Positions 30,575-40,242 are shown, counted from the stretch's first letter. The stretch is DNA of 64,000 bases from Thermohalobaculum sp963721105 (GCA_963721105.1 CAVRHY010000010.1:1-64000); one strand, 5' to 3'. The notes: generated by a model not told the origin, from the sequence alone. Numbers and translations: made by a program.

Positions 30575-31606
30575 ATGACGGGACGCATGATCCTCGCGGC
30601 GGCGGCCGCGACACTCGCGTTCGGCGCGCTGCAGGCCGAGGCGCAGGAAAAGAAGGACCTGCTCGACACGATCAAGGAGCGCGGCACGCTGAACTGCGGC
30701 ACGCTCGACTACCTGGCCGGCGTCGGCTTCCTGAACGACAAGGGCGAGTGGTCGGGCTTCGACGTCGACTTCTGCAAGGCGGCCGCGGCGGCGATCCTGG
30801 GCGACGCGACCAAGGTCAAGTTCGTCGCCACCACCGGCGCCAACAAGTTCCCGGTGCTCGAGTCCGGCGAGATCGACATCCTGTCGCGCAGCGTCACCGA
30901 CACGATCTCGCGCGAGACGGCAATGGGCATGGACTATATCGGTCCGAACCACCTGACCGGGCAGGGCTTCATGGTGCACGGCGACACCGGCGTCAGCAAG
31001 ATCGAGGACCTCGACGGCGCCACGATCTGCGTCCTTTCGGGCACCGTCACCGAGCGCTACCTCGCCGACTGGTTCCGGGCGCACGACATGACCTTCTCGC
31101 CGGTCGCGGCCGAGGATTCGGACGCGATGTTCTCGATGTATTTCGACAATCGCTGCGACGCGGTGACGATGGAGCCGCCGTACCTGGCAATCCGCCGCGC
31201 CCGCTCCGAGAAACCGGACGAGAGCGTGATCCTGGACACGCTGATCGCCAAGTCCTTCGAGGCGCCCGTCATCCTCGAGGGCAATCCCAAGCTGCGCGAG
31301 GTGCTGCAGTGGACGCACTGGGGCATGGTCACGGCCGAGGAGCTGGGCATCACCCAGGCCAATGTCGAGGAGATGGCCAAGACTTCGCAGGACCCGGTCG
31401 TGCGCCGCTTCCTGGGCGTCGACGAGACCATCGGCAAGGACATGGGCGTCGCCAATGACTGGATGGTCAACGTCATCAAGGCCGTCGGCAACTATGGCGA
31501 GTTCTACGAGCGCAATCTCGGCAAGGGCTCGCAGCTCAACGTGCCGCGCGGCATGAACGCGCTCTACCGTGACGGCGGCGCGATGATCGCGCCCGGCTGG
31601 CAGTAA
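30575..31606 (+). CDS. aapJ: General L-amino-acid ABC transporter binding protein
   Basis: A 343-residue periplasmic binding protein with a signal peptide (MTGRMILAAAAATLAFGA, cleavage near AEA/Q). Family blocks: IKERGTLNCG, GFLNDKGEWSGFDVDFCKAA, LSRSVTDTISRE, MEPPYLAIRRA, VRRFLGVDETIGKDMG. This is the AapJ/BztA type that binds many amino acids. The ATG at 30575 is preceded by CGGAGG. It is the first gene of aapJQM. Intact. Confidence 0.92.
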   Translation: MTGRMILAAAAATLAFGALQAEAQEKKDLLDTIKERGTLNCGTLDYLAGVGFLNDKGEWSGFDVDFCKAAAAAILGDATKVKFVATTGANKFPVLESGEIDILSRSVTDTISRETAMGMDYIGPNHLTGQGFMVHGDTGVSKIEDLDGATICVLSGTVTERYLADWFRAHDMTFSPVAAEDSDAMFSMYFDNRCDAVTMEPPYLAIRRARSEKPDESVILDTLIAKSFEAPVILEGNPKLREVLQWTHWGMVTAEELGITQANVEEMAKTSQDPVVRRFLGVDETIGKDMGVANDWMVNVIKAVGNYGEFYERNLGKGSQLNVPRGMNALYRDGGAMIAPGWQ

Positions 31607-31642
31607 GGCCGGGCCGGCACGGTGCAGCAGGGCGGCCCGGAC

Positions 31643-32839
31643 ATGCCGAGGCGCGCGCGGCCGCGCCTCTTCGCCCGGGTCGGCTGGCCCGGCGGGGTGG
31701 GGCGTGCTCTGGGGCGCCCCGACATCCGCGCGCAGGCCCTGTTCCTGATCGTGCTCGCGATCCTGGCGGTGGTGGTCTGGCAGACCGCCACCGCGAACCT
31801 GACCAAGCTGTCGGTCAACACCGGCTACGAGTTCCTGCTCGAGCCCGCGCCCTTCGAGCTGGGCGAGACGCCGATCCCCTACAAGGCCGGCGACACCTAC
31901 CTGCGCGCCTTCGTCGTCGGCACGCTGAACACGCTCAAGGTCGCGGTGCTGGGCATCGTGCTCTCGAGCGTTCTGGGGCTGCTGATCGCGCTCGGCCAGC
32001 TCTCGCCCTCGATCATGCTGGCGCGCCTCTGTCGCGGCTATATCGAGGTGCTGCGAAACGTCCCGCTGCTGTTGCAGCTCATCTTCTGGCACACCTTCCT
32101 GACGCGGACGCTGCCGACGGTACGCAACGCCCTGTCGCCCGTCGACGGCGTCTATCTCACGAACCGCGGCCTCTACCTGCCCGTCCCGGTCGACGATCCG
32201 GCCTATGTCTGGGTCGGCCTCGCCGCCCTGGTCGGCTTGGCATTGGCGGCCGGCGCCGTCCTCCGGGCGCGCCGGCGGCAGGCGCGCACGGGCCGCCCGC
32301 AGCCGGCCGGCACGATCGCCCTGGCGCTGTTCCTCGCGCCGCCCCTGCTGGTCTTCCTGGCCGCCGGCGCGCCCTTCGCGCTGGACCTGCCCGCGCTGAA
32401 GGGCTTCAACTTCCAGGGCGGCATCTCGCTGACGCCCGAGTTCGCCGCGATGCTGCTGGGGCTGACGCTCTACACCGCCACCTTCAACGCCGAGATCATC
32501 CGCGCCGGCATCCTGGGCGTGTCCCGGGGGCAGAGCGAGGCGGGGATGGCGCTGGGCCTGAAGCGCGGACAGGTCATGCGCAAGATCGTGATGCCGCAGG
32601 CGCTGCGCATCATCATCCCGCCGATGACGAACTCGTACCTGAACCTGACCAAGGAAAGCTCGCTGGCCGTCGCCATAGGCTACCCGGAGATCGTCCGCGT
32701 CGCCAACATCACGCTGGCCGAGACCAGCCAGGCGCTCGAGTGCATCTCGATCATCATGCTCATCTACCTCACCCTCAGCCTGATCACGGCGCTGATCCTG
32801 AACTGGGCGAACGCCCGCGCGAAGCTGGTCGAGCGATGA
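31643..32839 (+). CDS. aapQ: General L-amino-acid ABC transporter permease
   Basis: A permease of about 398 residues of the AapQ/BztB type: TNLTKL-like start region (NLTKLSVNTGYEFLLEPAPF), long periplasmic insert, and the C-terminal EAA region (GMALGLKRGQVMRKIVMPQA LRIIIPPM). ATG at 31643 is the likely start; an in-frame GTG lies at 31622 without a better ribosome site. Downstream aapM overlaps by four bases. Confidence 0.9.
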   Translation: MPRRARPRLFARVGWPGGVGRALGRPDIRAQALFLIVLAILAVVVWQTATANLTKLSVNTGYEFLLEPAPFELGETPIPYKAGDTYLRAFVVGTLNTLKVAVLGIVLSSVLGLLIALGQLSPSIMLARLCRGYIEVLRNVPLLLQLIFWHTFLTRTLPTVRNALSPVDGVYLTNRGLYLPVPVDDPAYVWVGLAALVGLALAAGAVLRARRRQARTGRPQPAGTIALALFLAPPLLVFLAAGAPFALDLPALKGFNFQGGISLTPEFAAMLLGLTLYTATFNAEIIRAGILGVSRGQSEAGMALGLKRGQVMRKIVMPQALRIIIPPMTNSYLNLTKESSLAVAIGYPEIVRVANITLAETSQALECISIIMLIYLTLSLITALILNWANARAKLVER

Positions 32840-33894
32840 CCGCGCTGGCCCGCCAGCTTCGCCCGTTCTTCGCCCCGTTCTTCCCGGGCCCGCTGGTCGG
32901 CGCGCTGAACCTCGCCGTGCTGGCGCTGTTGCTGGTCGTAATCCCGCCGCTGCTCGATTGGGCGGTGTTCTCGGCCGTCTGGTCGGCCGACGACATGAAC
33001 GGCTGCCCGCCCGGCAGCGGCGCCTGCTGGGCCTTCATCGGCGACAAGGTGCGGCTGATCCTGTTCGGCCGGTTTCCCTATGACGAGCAGTGGCGCGCCG
33101 CGCTGGCGACGCTGGTGCTGGTCGTGCTGGTCGTGCTCTCGCTCGACCCGCGCTTCTGGCGGCGCTGGCTGGCGGCCGCCTGGGCTGCCGGCATTGCCGT
33201 CTACTCGGTCCTGATGTGGGGCGGCGTGCTGGGCCTGACCTTCATCGAGAGCTCGTACTGGGGCGGGCTGCCTCTGACGGTGCTGCTGACGATCTTCGGC
33301 GTCTTCTTCGGCCTGATGATAGCGGTTCCGGTGGCGCTGGCGCGGCACTCGGACCTGCCGGTGTTCAAGTGGGCAGCCACGCTCTATGTCGAGCTGGTCC
33401 GCGGCGTGCCGCTGATAAGCGTGCTGTTCATGGCCTCGGTGCTGCTGCCGGTGTTCCTGCCCGACGGGCTGACGCCGAACGGGCTGGGGCGCGTGCTGGT
33501 CGGCATCGTCTTCTTCTTCGCCGCCTACATGGCCGAGGTGCTGCGCGGCGGCCTGCAGGCAATCCCCCGTGGCCAGGTCGAGGCGGCGCGCGCGCTGGGT
33601 GTCGGCTACTGGGTGCTGGTGGGGCGGATCGTCCTGCCGCAAGCCTTCGAGATCGTGCTGCCGGCGATGATCAACCTGGTCATCGGCGCGCTCAAGGGCA
33701 CCTCGCTGGTGGTGATCGTCTCGATGATGGACCTGCTGGGGGCGGCCAAGGCGGCGCTGGCCGACCCCGACTGGATCGGCTTCTACGTCGAGGCCTACGT
33801 TTTCGCCGCCGCCATCTACGCGGTTATGTGCGGCGCGATTTCCTTGTACGGCCGCCGCATCGAGGGTCGGCTGAGGAGCGCACGCGGACGATGA
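32836..33894 (+). CDS. aapM: General L-amino-acid ABC transporter permease
   Basis: A 352-residue permease (AapM/BztC type) with N-terminal helices (LVGALNLAVLALLLVVIPPL), the unit ALARHSDLPVFKWAATLYVE and the EAA loop (EAARALGVGYWVLVGRIVLP). The ATG overlaps the aapQ stop and its own stop overlaps the regulator's ATG. The ATPase gene aapP, which normally follows aapM, is missing; a GntR-family regulator takes its place. The transporter must borrow an ATPase encoded elsewhere. Confidence 0.9.
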   Translation: MTALARQLRPFFAPFFPGPLVGALNLAVLALLLVVIPPLLDWAVFSAVWSADDMNGCPPGSGACWAFIGDKVRLILFGRFPYDEQWRAALATLVLVVLVVLSLDPRFWRRWLAAAWAAGIAVYSVLMWGGVLGLTFIESSYWGGLPLTVLLTIFGVFFGLMIAVPVALARHSDLPVFKWAATLYVELVRGVPLISVLFMASVLLPVFLPDGLTPNGLGRVLVGIVFFFAAYMAEVLRGGLQAIPRGQVEAARALGVGYWVLVGRIVLPQAFEIVLPAMINLVIGALKGTSLVVIVSMMDLLGAAKAALADPDWIGFYVEAYVFAAAIYAVMCGAISLYGRRIEGRLRSARGR

Positions 33895-34577
33895 ACGATC
33901 ATCCCCTCATTCCGGACGATATCCTGGGCGCGCTGCCGCGCGGCGTGTCACTGACAGATCGCGTGTACGAACGGCTGCGGCGCGGCCTGATCGTCGGCGC
34001 CTGGGCGCCGGGCGACCGGCTGTCGGCCCGCGCCATCGCCCGCGACATGGAGGTCAGCCTGACGCCCGTGCGCGAGGCCATGCTTCGCCTGGCCAACGAG
34101 GGCGCGCTGGAGCTCTCCGAGACCCGCAGCTTCCGCGCGCCCGTGCTGACCCGGGCGGAATACGAGGAAGTGCTGCGCATCCGCCTGGCTCTCGAGCCGA
34201 TGGCCGCCGCGCGCGCCGCCGAGCGCATCACGCCCGAAACCCTCGAGACGATCGAGGCGTTCAACGAACACCTGGCCGAGATGCTCCAGGCTGACGCCTA
34301 TGCCGAGGCGTGGGAAGCCGATTCCGAGTTCCACCTGTCGATCTACGACGCCGCGGAGCAGCCCCTGCTGCGGTCGATGATCCAGAGCCTGCTGCTGCGC
34401 GTCGGGCCCACCCGGACCCGGCTGCCGCGCGACTATCGCAAGTCGCTGGCCGGCTACAACCACCACCGCCGCATCGTCGCGGCGCTGGGCACGGGCGACC
34501 CGGACGCGGCGCACGAGGCGATGACCGCCGATCTGACCTGCGGCGCCACCAGGGTGTTCGAGACGCTATCGGACTGA
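33891..34577 (+). CDS. GntR-family transcriptional regulator (FCD subfamily)
   Basis: A 228-residue regulator. The winged-helix domain occupies residues 20-90 (LTDRVYERLRRGLIVGAWAP, ISARDMEVSLTPVREAMLRL-like helix-turn-helix). The all-helical FCD effector domain follows (RIRLALEPMAAARAAE, EADSEFHLSIYDAAEQPLL, YNHHRRIVAALGTGD), with His and Asp positions typical of metal-binding FCD proteins. It overlaps aapM by four bases, so it is co-transcribed with the transporter. It probably controls the operon through the palindrome in front of aapJ. Confidence 0.9.
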   Translation: MNDHPLIPDDILGALPRGVSLTDRVYERLRRGLIVGAWAPGDRLSARAIARDMEVSLTPVREAMLRLANEGALELSETRSFRAPVLTRAEYEEVLRIRLALEPMAAARAAERITPETLETIEAFNEHLAEMLQADAYAEAWEADSEFHLSIYDAAEQPLLRSMIQSLLLRVGPTRTRLPRDYRKSLAGYNHHRRIVAALGTGDPDAAHEAMTADLTCGATRVFETLSD

Positions 34578-34621
34578 CGCCGCGGCGGCCCCTCGCGGGC
34601 GCCAGCATGAAGGAGACGGAC

Positions 34622-35881
34622 ATGACCAACGAACGCGCGGCATTCCCCGCCGGAGGAATGGGCTGGGACGCGCTCAGGTCCGAGATGCGCCGCCGCTCGG
34701 CGGACGACATCGACTGGCGCCGCGGGCGGACGCCGCTCTTTGTCTTCCAGTGCGACGAGGAGACCTACGAGATCGGCCGCAAGGCGTATTTCGAGTTCTT
34801 CACCGAGAACGCGCTGGGCCGGAAGCGCGCCTTCTACGGGCTGGGCGAGATGGAGCGCGACGTGCTCGACTACGGGCTGTCGCTGTTCAACGCCCCCGAG
34901 GGCGCCGAGGGCGCGTTCACCACGGGCGGCAGCGAGAGCATCTTCATGGCCATCAAGGCCGCGCGCGACGAGCTGCGCGCCCGCGCCGGCTTCCGGCCCG
35001 ACATCGACAGGCTGAACCTGGTCATGCCGATCACCGCGCATCCCGGCTTCGACAAGGCTGCCGACGCCATGGACATCGAGATCCGCCGTGGCGACGTCGA
35101 CGAGGACCGCCGCGCCGTCCTCGATTCGCTCCGCCCGCTGATCGACGAGCGCACCGTCGCCATCGTCGGCTCGGCGCCGTGCTTTCCGCACGGCGTCATC
35201 GACCGGATCGACGACCTGTCGCAGCTGGCGCTCGACACCGGCGTGTGGCTGCATGTCGACGCCTGCGTCGGCGGCTGGCTCGCGCCCTGGTTCACGCGGA
35301 TCGGCCGGCCGACGCCGGATTTCGACTTCCGCTTCCCGGGCGTCCGCTCGATCTCGGCCGATCTGCACAAGTTCGGCTTCACGCCAAAGCCCGCCTCGAC
35401 CGTCTTCTACCGCGACGCCGAGGACCTGGCCCGCGCGACCTTCAAGGCCGATGCCTGGCCGAACGGCCTTTTCGAGACGCCGACGCTGACCGGCACACGG
35501 CCGGGTGGCGCCGTCGCCGCCTCCTGGGCCGTGCTGAACCATCTGGGCGCGAAGGGCTACAGCGACATCGCGCGCCGGCTCTCGGCGATGACGGACGCCT
35601 ATGTCGCCGGGATCGAGGCGCTCGGCATGCGCATGATCGCCCGGCCGGATTTCTCGATCATCAACTACACCGCCGACGACGTCGACATCTTCCAGGTCGC
35701 CGAGGCGATGGCGACGAGGGGCTGGCTGCCGGGCCTGACGCGCAACCCGAAGGGAATGCACGCCATGATGTCACTGCTGCACGAGGAACCCCGCGAGGAG
35801 TTCCTGGCCGATCTCGGCGAGGCGCTCTGCACCGTTCGGTGCGGGGCGAAAGATCCCGCCACGATCCAGGCGATCTACTGA
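34622..35881 (+). CDS. PLP-dependent decarboxylase / lyase-type enzyme
   Basis: A 419-residue fold-type I PLP enzyme of the pyridoxal-dependent decarboxylase / sphingosine-phosphate-lyase group. Visible features: TTGGSESIFMAIKAARDELR (phosphate-binding start), VMPITAHPGFDKAADAM, LHVDACVGGWLAPW with the PLP-contacting Asp, and RSISADLHKFGFTPKPASTV with the Schiff-base Lys250. The ATG at 34622 has AAGGAG six bases upstream, better than the in-frame ATG at 34607. Placed after aapJQM-gntR, it probably acts on an imported amino acid. The substrate is unknown; it could be a decarboxylase or an aldolase/lyase. Confidence 0.87.
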   Translation: MTNERAAFPAGGMGWDALRSEMRRRSADDIDWRRGRTPLFVFQCDEETYEIGRKAYFEFFTENALGRKRAFYGLGEMERDVLDYGLSLFNAPEGAEGAFTTGGSESIFMAIKAARDELRARAGFRPDIDRLNLVMPITAHPGFDKAADAMDIEIRRGDVDEDRRAVLDSLRPLIDERTVAIVGSAPCFPHGVIDRIDDLSQLALDTGVWLHVDACVGGWLAPWFTRIGRPTPDFDFRFPGVRSISADLHKFGFTPKPASTVFYRDAEDLARATFKADAWPNGLFETPTLTGTRPGGAVAASWAVLNHLGAKGYSDIARRLSAMTDAYVAGIEALGMRMIARPDFSIINYTADDVDIFQVAEAMATRGWLPGLTRNPKGMHAMMSLLHEEPREEFLADLGEALCTVRCGAKDPATIQAIY

Positions 35882-36056
35882 CCGCGGGCCACCGAGCCCA
35901 CATGCCCCGGGGCATATCCCCGGTTCGGGACGCCCTCGTCATCCACGGGACGGGATCACCCTATCTCGCTCGCCTCGACGTGACCCGCCGGGGACGTTCA
36001 GGGGGTTCAGGCGCAGGATTCGGGACGAGTGCCGCAGGAGACCGGGGGCGGACCAC

Positions 36057-36093
36057 GGGGCCGGAGACGGGGCCCGGAAACGGGGCCGGAAAC
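36057..36093. repeat. Short tandem repeat, three GGGGCCGGAAAC-like units
   Basis: Three adjacent units (GGGGCCGGAGAC, GGGGCCCGGAAAC, GGGGCCGGAAAC) lie between the PLP enzyme gene and the convergent ABC exporter gene. A partial fourth copy trails off. No function is evident. Confidence 0.6.
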
Positions 36094-36136
36094 GGGAACG
36101 CGTTTCGGGCGGCCTCGCGAAGCGCCTGCATCCCGG

Positions 36137-37975
36137 CTACTCGGCGGCGTCCAGCCCGATCATGCCGCCGGACTGGTGCTCCCACAGCCGGGCATAGATG
36201 CCGCCGCGCCCCAGCAGCGCGTCATGCGTGCCTTCCTCGACGATCCGCCCCTCGTCCATGACGACGATCCGGTCCATCGCCCGGACGGTCGACAGGCGGT
36301 GCGCGATAGCCAGCACCGTCCGCCCGGTCATGAAGTCGTGCAGCGTCTGCTGGATCTCGGCCTCGACCTCGGAATCGAGCGCCGAGGTCGCCTCGTCCAG
36401 CACCAGGATCGGCGCGTCCTTCAGCACCGCGCGGGCCAGCGCGATGCGCTGGCGCTGCCCGCCGGAGAGCTTGACGCCCCGCTCGCCCAGGTGCGCCTCG
36501 TAGCCGGTGCGGCCGCGCGGGTCGTGCAGCTCGCGGATGAAATGGTCGGCCCGCGCCTGCCGGGCGGAGGCGACGGCCGCCTCGCGTCCGGCATCGGGCC
36601 GGCCATAGAGGATGTTGTCCAGCGCCGAGCGGTTGAACATCGCGGTGTCCTGCGTGACGACCGAGATGTGCCGGCGCAGCCCCTCCTGCGTCAGCCCGCG
36701 GATGTCGCGGCCGTCCAGGAGGATGCGGCCCGCCTCGACATCGTCCAGCCGCGCCAGCAGGCGGATCAGCGTCGACTTGCCGGCGCCCGAGCGCCCGACC
36801 AGCCCGACGCGCTCGCCCGGCGCGATCGACAGCGTGACGCCGTGCAGCCCGCCGCCGGTCTCGCGGCCATAGCCGAAATGCACGTCCTCGAACATGATGG
36901 CGCCGGCCACCGTTCCCGGCGGCGTCGCGTCCGGCGCGTCGCGCAGCCGGTGCGCCGGCGTCAGCGTGCGCATGCCGTCCTCGATGATGCCGACATTGGC
37001 GAAGATCTGCATGGCCGTGAACGACAGCCAGCCGGACATCTGGCTCAGCCGCGTCGCCAGCATGGCGGAGATGGCGATGGTGCCGGGGCTGCCCTGGCCG
37101 ATCGACCACAGCCAGATCGAGGCGCCGATCAGCACCGCCGGCAGGATGCCGCCGAGGATCGCCAGCCCCGTCCGGAAGACCCAGACCATGCCGCCGAAAT
37201 CCAGCGCCGCGCTTCGGTAGCGGTCGATCGAGCCGCGCGCAGCCACCTCCTCGCGGTCGGTGTGTGCGAACAGCTTGACGGTCGGCATGTTCGACAGCGT
37301 GTCGACGAGCTGGCCCGACAGGCTGGCCCGCGCCTCGGCCCGCGCCGCGGCGCGCCGGCGCACCTTGGGCAGCATCCAGGCGACCCAGGCGGCATAGACC
37401 GCGAACCAGCCCAGCAGCACCAGCATCAGCCGCCAGTCGGCGCTCGACAGCACCGCCAGCGCGCCGAGCACCGCAGCGGCGCCGAAGCTGATCGAGTTGA
37501 CGAACTCGGTCACGGCCTCGACGATGGCGTTCGCGGTCTGGCTCTGCTTCTGGCTGATGCGGCCGGCGAAATCGTCCTCGAAGAAGCGCAGCGACTGGCC
37601 CAGGGTGTGCCGGTGCAGGCGCCAGATCGACAGCGGGAACAGCCCCGGCTGCAGCGTCACGCTGACGAAGCCCGAGGACATGATCATCAGCCCCGGACGG
37701 ATGACCAGGAAGAAGGCCAGGATCGCGGCGATCGCCGCCCAGTGGTCGGCGATGAAGGTGCCGGGCGCGCCCGCGGCCGTCGCATCGACCGCCCAGCCGG
37801 TCAGCAGCGCCCCCGCCGCCTCGGCCAGCCCCGTCAGCACCGACGTCACCAGCAGCAGCCCGATCGCCTTGCCGGACCCCTTCAGCGCCCAGCGCAGGAA
37901 GGCCCGGAAGGTCCGGGGCGGCGCCGTCCGGTCGGACGGGAAGGGATCGACGAGGCTTGCGAACCAGGCGCGCAT
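36137..37975 (-). CDS. ABC exporter (fused membrane and ATP-binding domains)
   Basis: A 612-residue half-transporter of the MsbA/multidrug type. The membrane domain covers about residues 30-330 (IGLLLVTSVLTGLAEAAGAL, WFAVYAAWVAWML). The ATPase domain has Walker A (GRSGAGKSTLIRLLARL), Q-loop (SVVTQDTAMFN), signature (LSGGQRQRIALARAVL), Walker B (PILVLDEATSALD) and H-loop (AIAHRLSTV). It would work as a homodimer exporting lipids or drugs. The gene stands alone, convergent with the PLP enzyme gene. Intact; substrate unknown. Confidence 0.93.
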   Translation of the reverse strand: MRAWFASLVDPFPSDRTAPPRTFRAFLRWALKGSGKAIGLLLVTSVLTGLAEAAGALLTGWAVDATAAGAPGTFIADHWAAIAAILAFFLVIRPGLMIMSSGFVSVTLQPGLFPLSIWRLHRHTLGQSLRFFEDDFAGRISQKQSQTANAIVEAVTEFVNSISFGAAAVLGALAVLSSADWRLMLVLLGWFAVYAAWVAWMLPKVRRRAAARAEARASLSGQLVDTLSNMPTVKLFAHTDREEVAARGSIDRYRSAALDFGGMVWVFRTGLAILGGILPAVLIGASIWLWSIGQGSPGTIAISAMLATRLSQMSGWLSFTAMQIFANVGIIEDGMRTLTPAHRLRDAPDATPPGTVAGAIMFEDVHFGYGRETGGGLHGVTLSIAPGERVGLVGRSGAGKSTLIRLLARLDDVEAGRILLDGRDIRGLTQEGLRRHISVVTQDTAMFNRSALDNILYGRPDAGREAAVASARQARADHFIRELHDPRGRTGYEAHLGERGVKLSGGQRQRIALARAVLKDAPILVLDEATSALDSEVEAEIQQTLHDFMTGRTVLAIAHRLSTVRAMDRIVVMDEGRIVEEGTHDALLGRGGIYARLWEHQSGGMIGLDAAE

Positions 37976-38074
37976 CGGAACTCCGTCGGCCGGTCGACCG
38001 CCGGATCAACCTAGTGCGTCGTCCGCCGCGCGCAATGGAGCGGCCGCCCGCCCGTCACCGCCCGCGCCCCGGGT

Positions 38075-40060
38075 TCAGGAGCCGATCCGCCCGCCATCCT
38101 CACGGGTGACGACCACCACCGAGGGCCTGGGCGGCATCCCCTCGCGAAAATCCGGCCAGCGGGTCGACGGGTCGGCGTAGGTCGAGACGCGGCCGAAGCC
38201 GGGCCAATCCTTGCCGCCGTCGCCCGGATGCTGGACCGAGAGAAACAGCGCCTTCCCGTCGGCGGTGAAGCACGGCCCGCACATCTCGGCGCCGACGGGC
38301 ACGCGGTAGAACAGCCTTGACGTGCCGCGGGCCTCGCCCTCGGTGTCGACCGCCCAGAGCCCGTCGCTGCGCCCGCCGCGCTTGTAGTCCAGCCCGTCGG
38401 TCGCCACCCACAGCCGCCCGTCGGCGTCGATGGCGCAGTTGTCCGGGTTGCCGAACCAGCCGTTCTCGCTGGTGCCCGGCGCGAAGGTGGCGCCGACCTC
38501 GGCGACGGCGGGGTCGCCGCATTTCAGAAGGATGGTCCACTGCATCCGGTCGGCGGCGAAGTCGCCATCCGGCGCGATCATCTCGATGATGTGGCCGAAG
38601 ACATTGTCGGCGCGCGGGTTGGCGGCGTTCTCGTCGCCCGGCTTGCGCTTGGTGTTGTTCGTCAGCATCGCATAGACGCGGCCGGTCTTCGGATTGGCCT
38701 GCACGTCCTCGGGACGGTCCATCGGCGTTGCCTGCAGCCGGTCGGCGGCCAGCCGGGTCTTCACCATCACCTCGCCCTGGTCGCGAAAGCCGTTCTCCGC
38801 CGTCAGCGGCCCCTGCCCGTGCACCAGGGGCAGCCACTGCATCGTGCCGTCGGCGTCGTAGTGCGCGACCGAGAGCGTGCCCTTGTCCAGCATGTCGGGG
38901 TCGGGGCTCGCCGGGTCGAAGGCCGCGTCCGTGACGAAGCGATAGACGTACTCGAATCGCTCGTCGTCGCCCATGAAGACGACCACGCGGCCGTCCCCGT
39001 TGACCACCGTCTCGGCGCCCTCGTGCTTCAGCCGGCCCAGCGCCGTGCGCTTGACCGGCGTCGAGGCCGGGTCGGCCGGGTTCACCTCGACCACCCAGCC
39101 AAAGCGGCTCGGCTCGTTCGGCTCCTTCGACAGGTCGAAGCGGTCGTGGACCTTCGCCCAGGAATACCAGCCGCCCGGCACCCCGTAGCGGCTGTAGAGC
39201 ACCCTGGCGGGGTCATCCGCGGCACCGTCTCCCTTCGCGGCGTCTCCCGTGAAGTAGCCGTCGAAGTTCTCCTCGGCCATCAGCCATGTGCCCCATGGCG
39301 TGATGCCGCCGGCGCAGTTGTTCAGCGTGCCTAGGACCCTGGTGCCGGACGGGTCGGCGCCGGTCTTAAGCGCGTCGTGCCCGGCGGCCGGGCCCGAGAC
39401 GCGCATCTCGGTCGCGGGCGTGATGCGGCGGTTGTGCCTGCCGCCGGCGACGGTCTGCCAGATGCCGTCGGCGCCGCGTGCGATCTCGATGACGGTGCCG
39501 CCATGCGCCATCATCTCGATCTCGACCAGGTCGCGCGACATCGCGCCATCCTGCACGGCCATCTCCGGGAACATCAGCTCGGCGTTCGTGTACTCGTGGT
39601 TGACGACCAGGAGCAGCCGGTCCGGGTCGTCCGGCGCGTCCGGGTGCGGCACGGTGCCGACATAGTCGTTGTTGTAGCCGAACTGCCCCGCCTGCGCCTC
39701 GGCCGACTGGGCCGCCGGGTCAAAGGCCGGCGCACCCGCCACCACCGCGTCGCCCCAGCGGATCAGCACCGTCTCGACATGCCCGGGCGCGACCGCCGAG
39801 TCGGCCGAGACCGTCGCCTTGAGCTCGTCGAAGCCGAAGGCGCTCGCGGCCGCCCGCGCCTCGCGCGGCAGGAAGGCGGCCGGGCCCGCGATCGCCGAGA
39901 TCGCGGTGACGCCGAGCGCGCCCTTCATCACGTCGCGCCGGCTGAAGCGGGCGGCGATGACGTCGCCGATCGTCGGCGTCGCCGACGGGTTGCGGCCGGC
40001 GTCCTCGGCGGCATCGGCGCGCTGCGAGCGGGTCGCGGGGTCGTGGATGGTGAACTTCAT
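38075..40060 (-). CDS. phoX: PhoX-family alkaline phosphatase, Tat-exported
   Basis: A 661-residue PhoX-type phosphatase that releases phosphate from phosphomonoesters in the periplasm using calcium and iron. A Tat signal is present: SRRDVMKGALGVTAISAIAG at about residues 40-60, ending PREARA. Family blocks: VVNHEYTNAELMF, NNCAGGITPWGTWLMAEENF, FGWVVEVNPADP, HEGAETVVNGDGRVVVFMGD, and NPDNCAIDADGRLWVATDG. The start ATG at 40060 lies 86 bases from a Pho-box-like sequence on the same strand. Intact. Confidence 0.92.
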   Translation of the reverse strand: MKFTIHDPATRSQRADAAEDAGRNPSATPTIGDVIAARFSRRDVMKGALGVTAISAIAGPAAFLPREARAAASAFGFDELKATVSADSAVAPGHVETVLIRWGDAVVAGAPAFDPAAQSAEAQAGQFGYNNDYVGTVPHPDAPDDPDRLLLVVNHEYTNAELMFPEMAVQDGAMSRDLVEIEMMAHGGTVIEIARGADGIWQTVAGGRHNRRITPATEMRVSGPAAGHDALKTGADPSGTRVLGTLNNCAGGITPWGTWLMAEENFDGYFTGDAAKGDGAADDPARVLYSRYGVPGGWYSWAKVHDRFDLSKEPNEPSRFGWVVEVNPADPASTPVKRTALGRLKHEGAETVVNGDGRVVVFMGDDERFEYVYRFVTDAAFDPASPDPDMLDKGTLSVAHYDADGTMQWLPLVHGQGPLTAENGFRDQGEVMVKTRLAADRLQATPMDRPEDVQANPKTGRVYAMLTNNTKRKPGDENAANPRADNVFGHIIEMIAPDGDFAADRMQWTILLKCGDPAVAEVGATFAPGTSENGWFGNPDNCAIDADGRLWVATDGLDYKRGGRSDGLWAVDTEGEARGTSRLFYRVPVGAEMCGPCFTADGKALFLSVQHPGDGGKDWPGFGRVSTYADPSTRWPDFREGMPPRPSVVVVTREDGGRIGS

Positions 40061-40145
40061 GTCGCGGTCTCCTGGCATCCGGGCGCGGCGACCAGTCCTC
40101 GCCGCGCTCTCCCCTGCCATCCTGCCATCATCCTGTGCCAGCCCC

Positions 40146-40163
40146 GTGACAGCGGGGCGACAG
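40146..40163 (-). promoter_or_regulatory. Pho box upstream of phoX
   Basis: On the minus strand the sequence reads CTGTCGCCCCGCTGTCAC: two 7-base half-sites (CTGTCGC, CTGTCAC) separated by four bases, as in the PhoB consensus CTGTCAT-N4-CTGTCAT. It is oriented toward phoX and lies 86 bases before the start codon. This makes phosphate-starvation control by PhoB/PhoR likely. Confidence 0.72.
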
Positions 40164-40242
40164 CTCGCTTGCAGGTACGCATCTTCACGGCTTTTGCGCC
40201 GGCCGCTTGCCGCTATCCTGCCCAAAACCGCGGAGGAGAGCG

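Noticed and set aside
40118..40140. CTGCCAT direct repeats that could be a Pho box facing the polysaccharide deacetylase
   Set aside because: Half-sites deviate from the consensus and spacing is irregular; the box at 40146-40163 facing phoX is much better.
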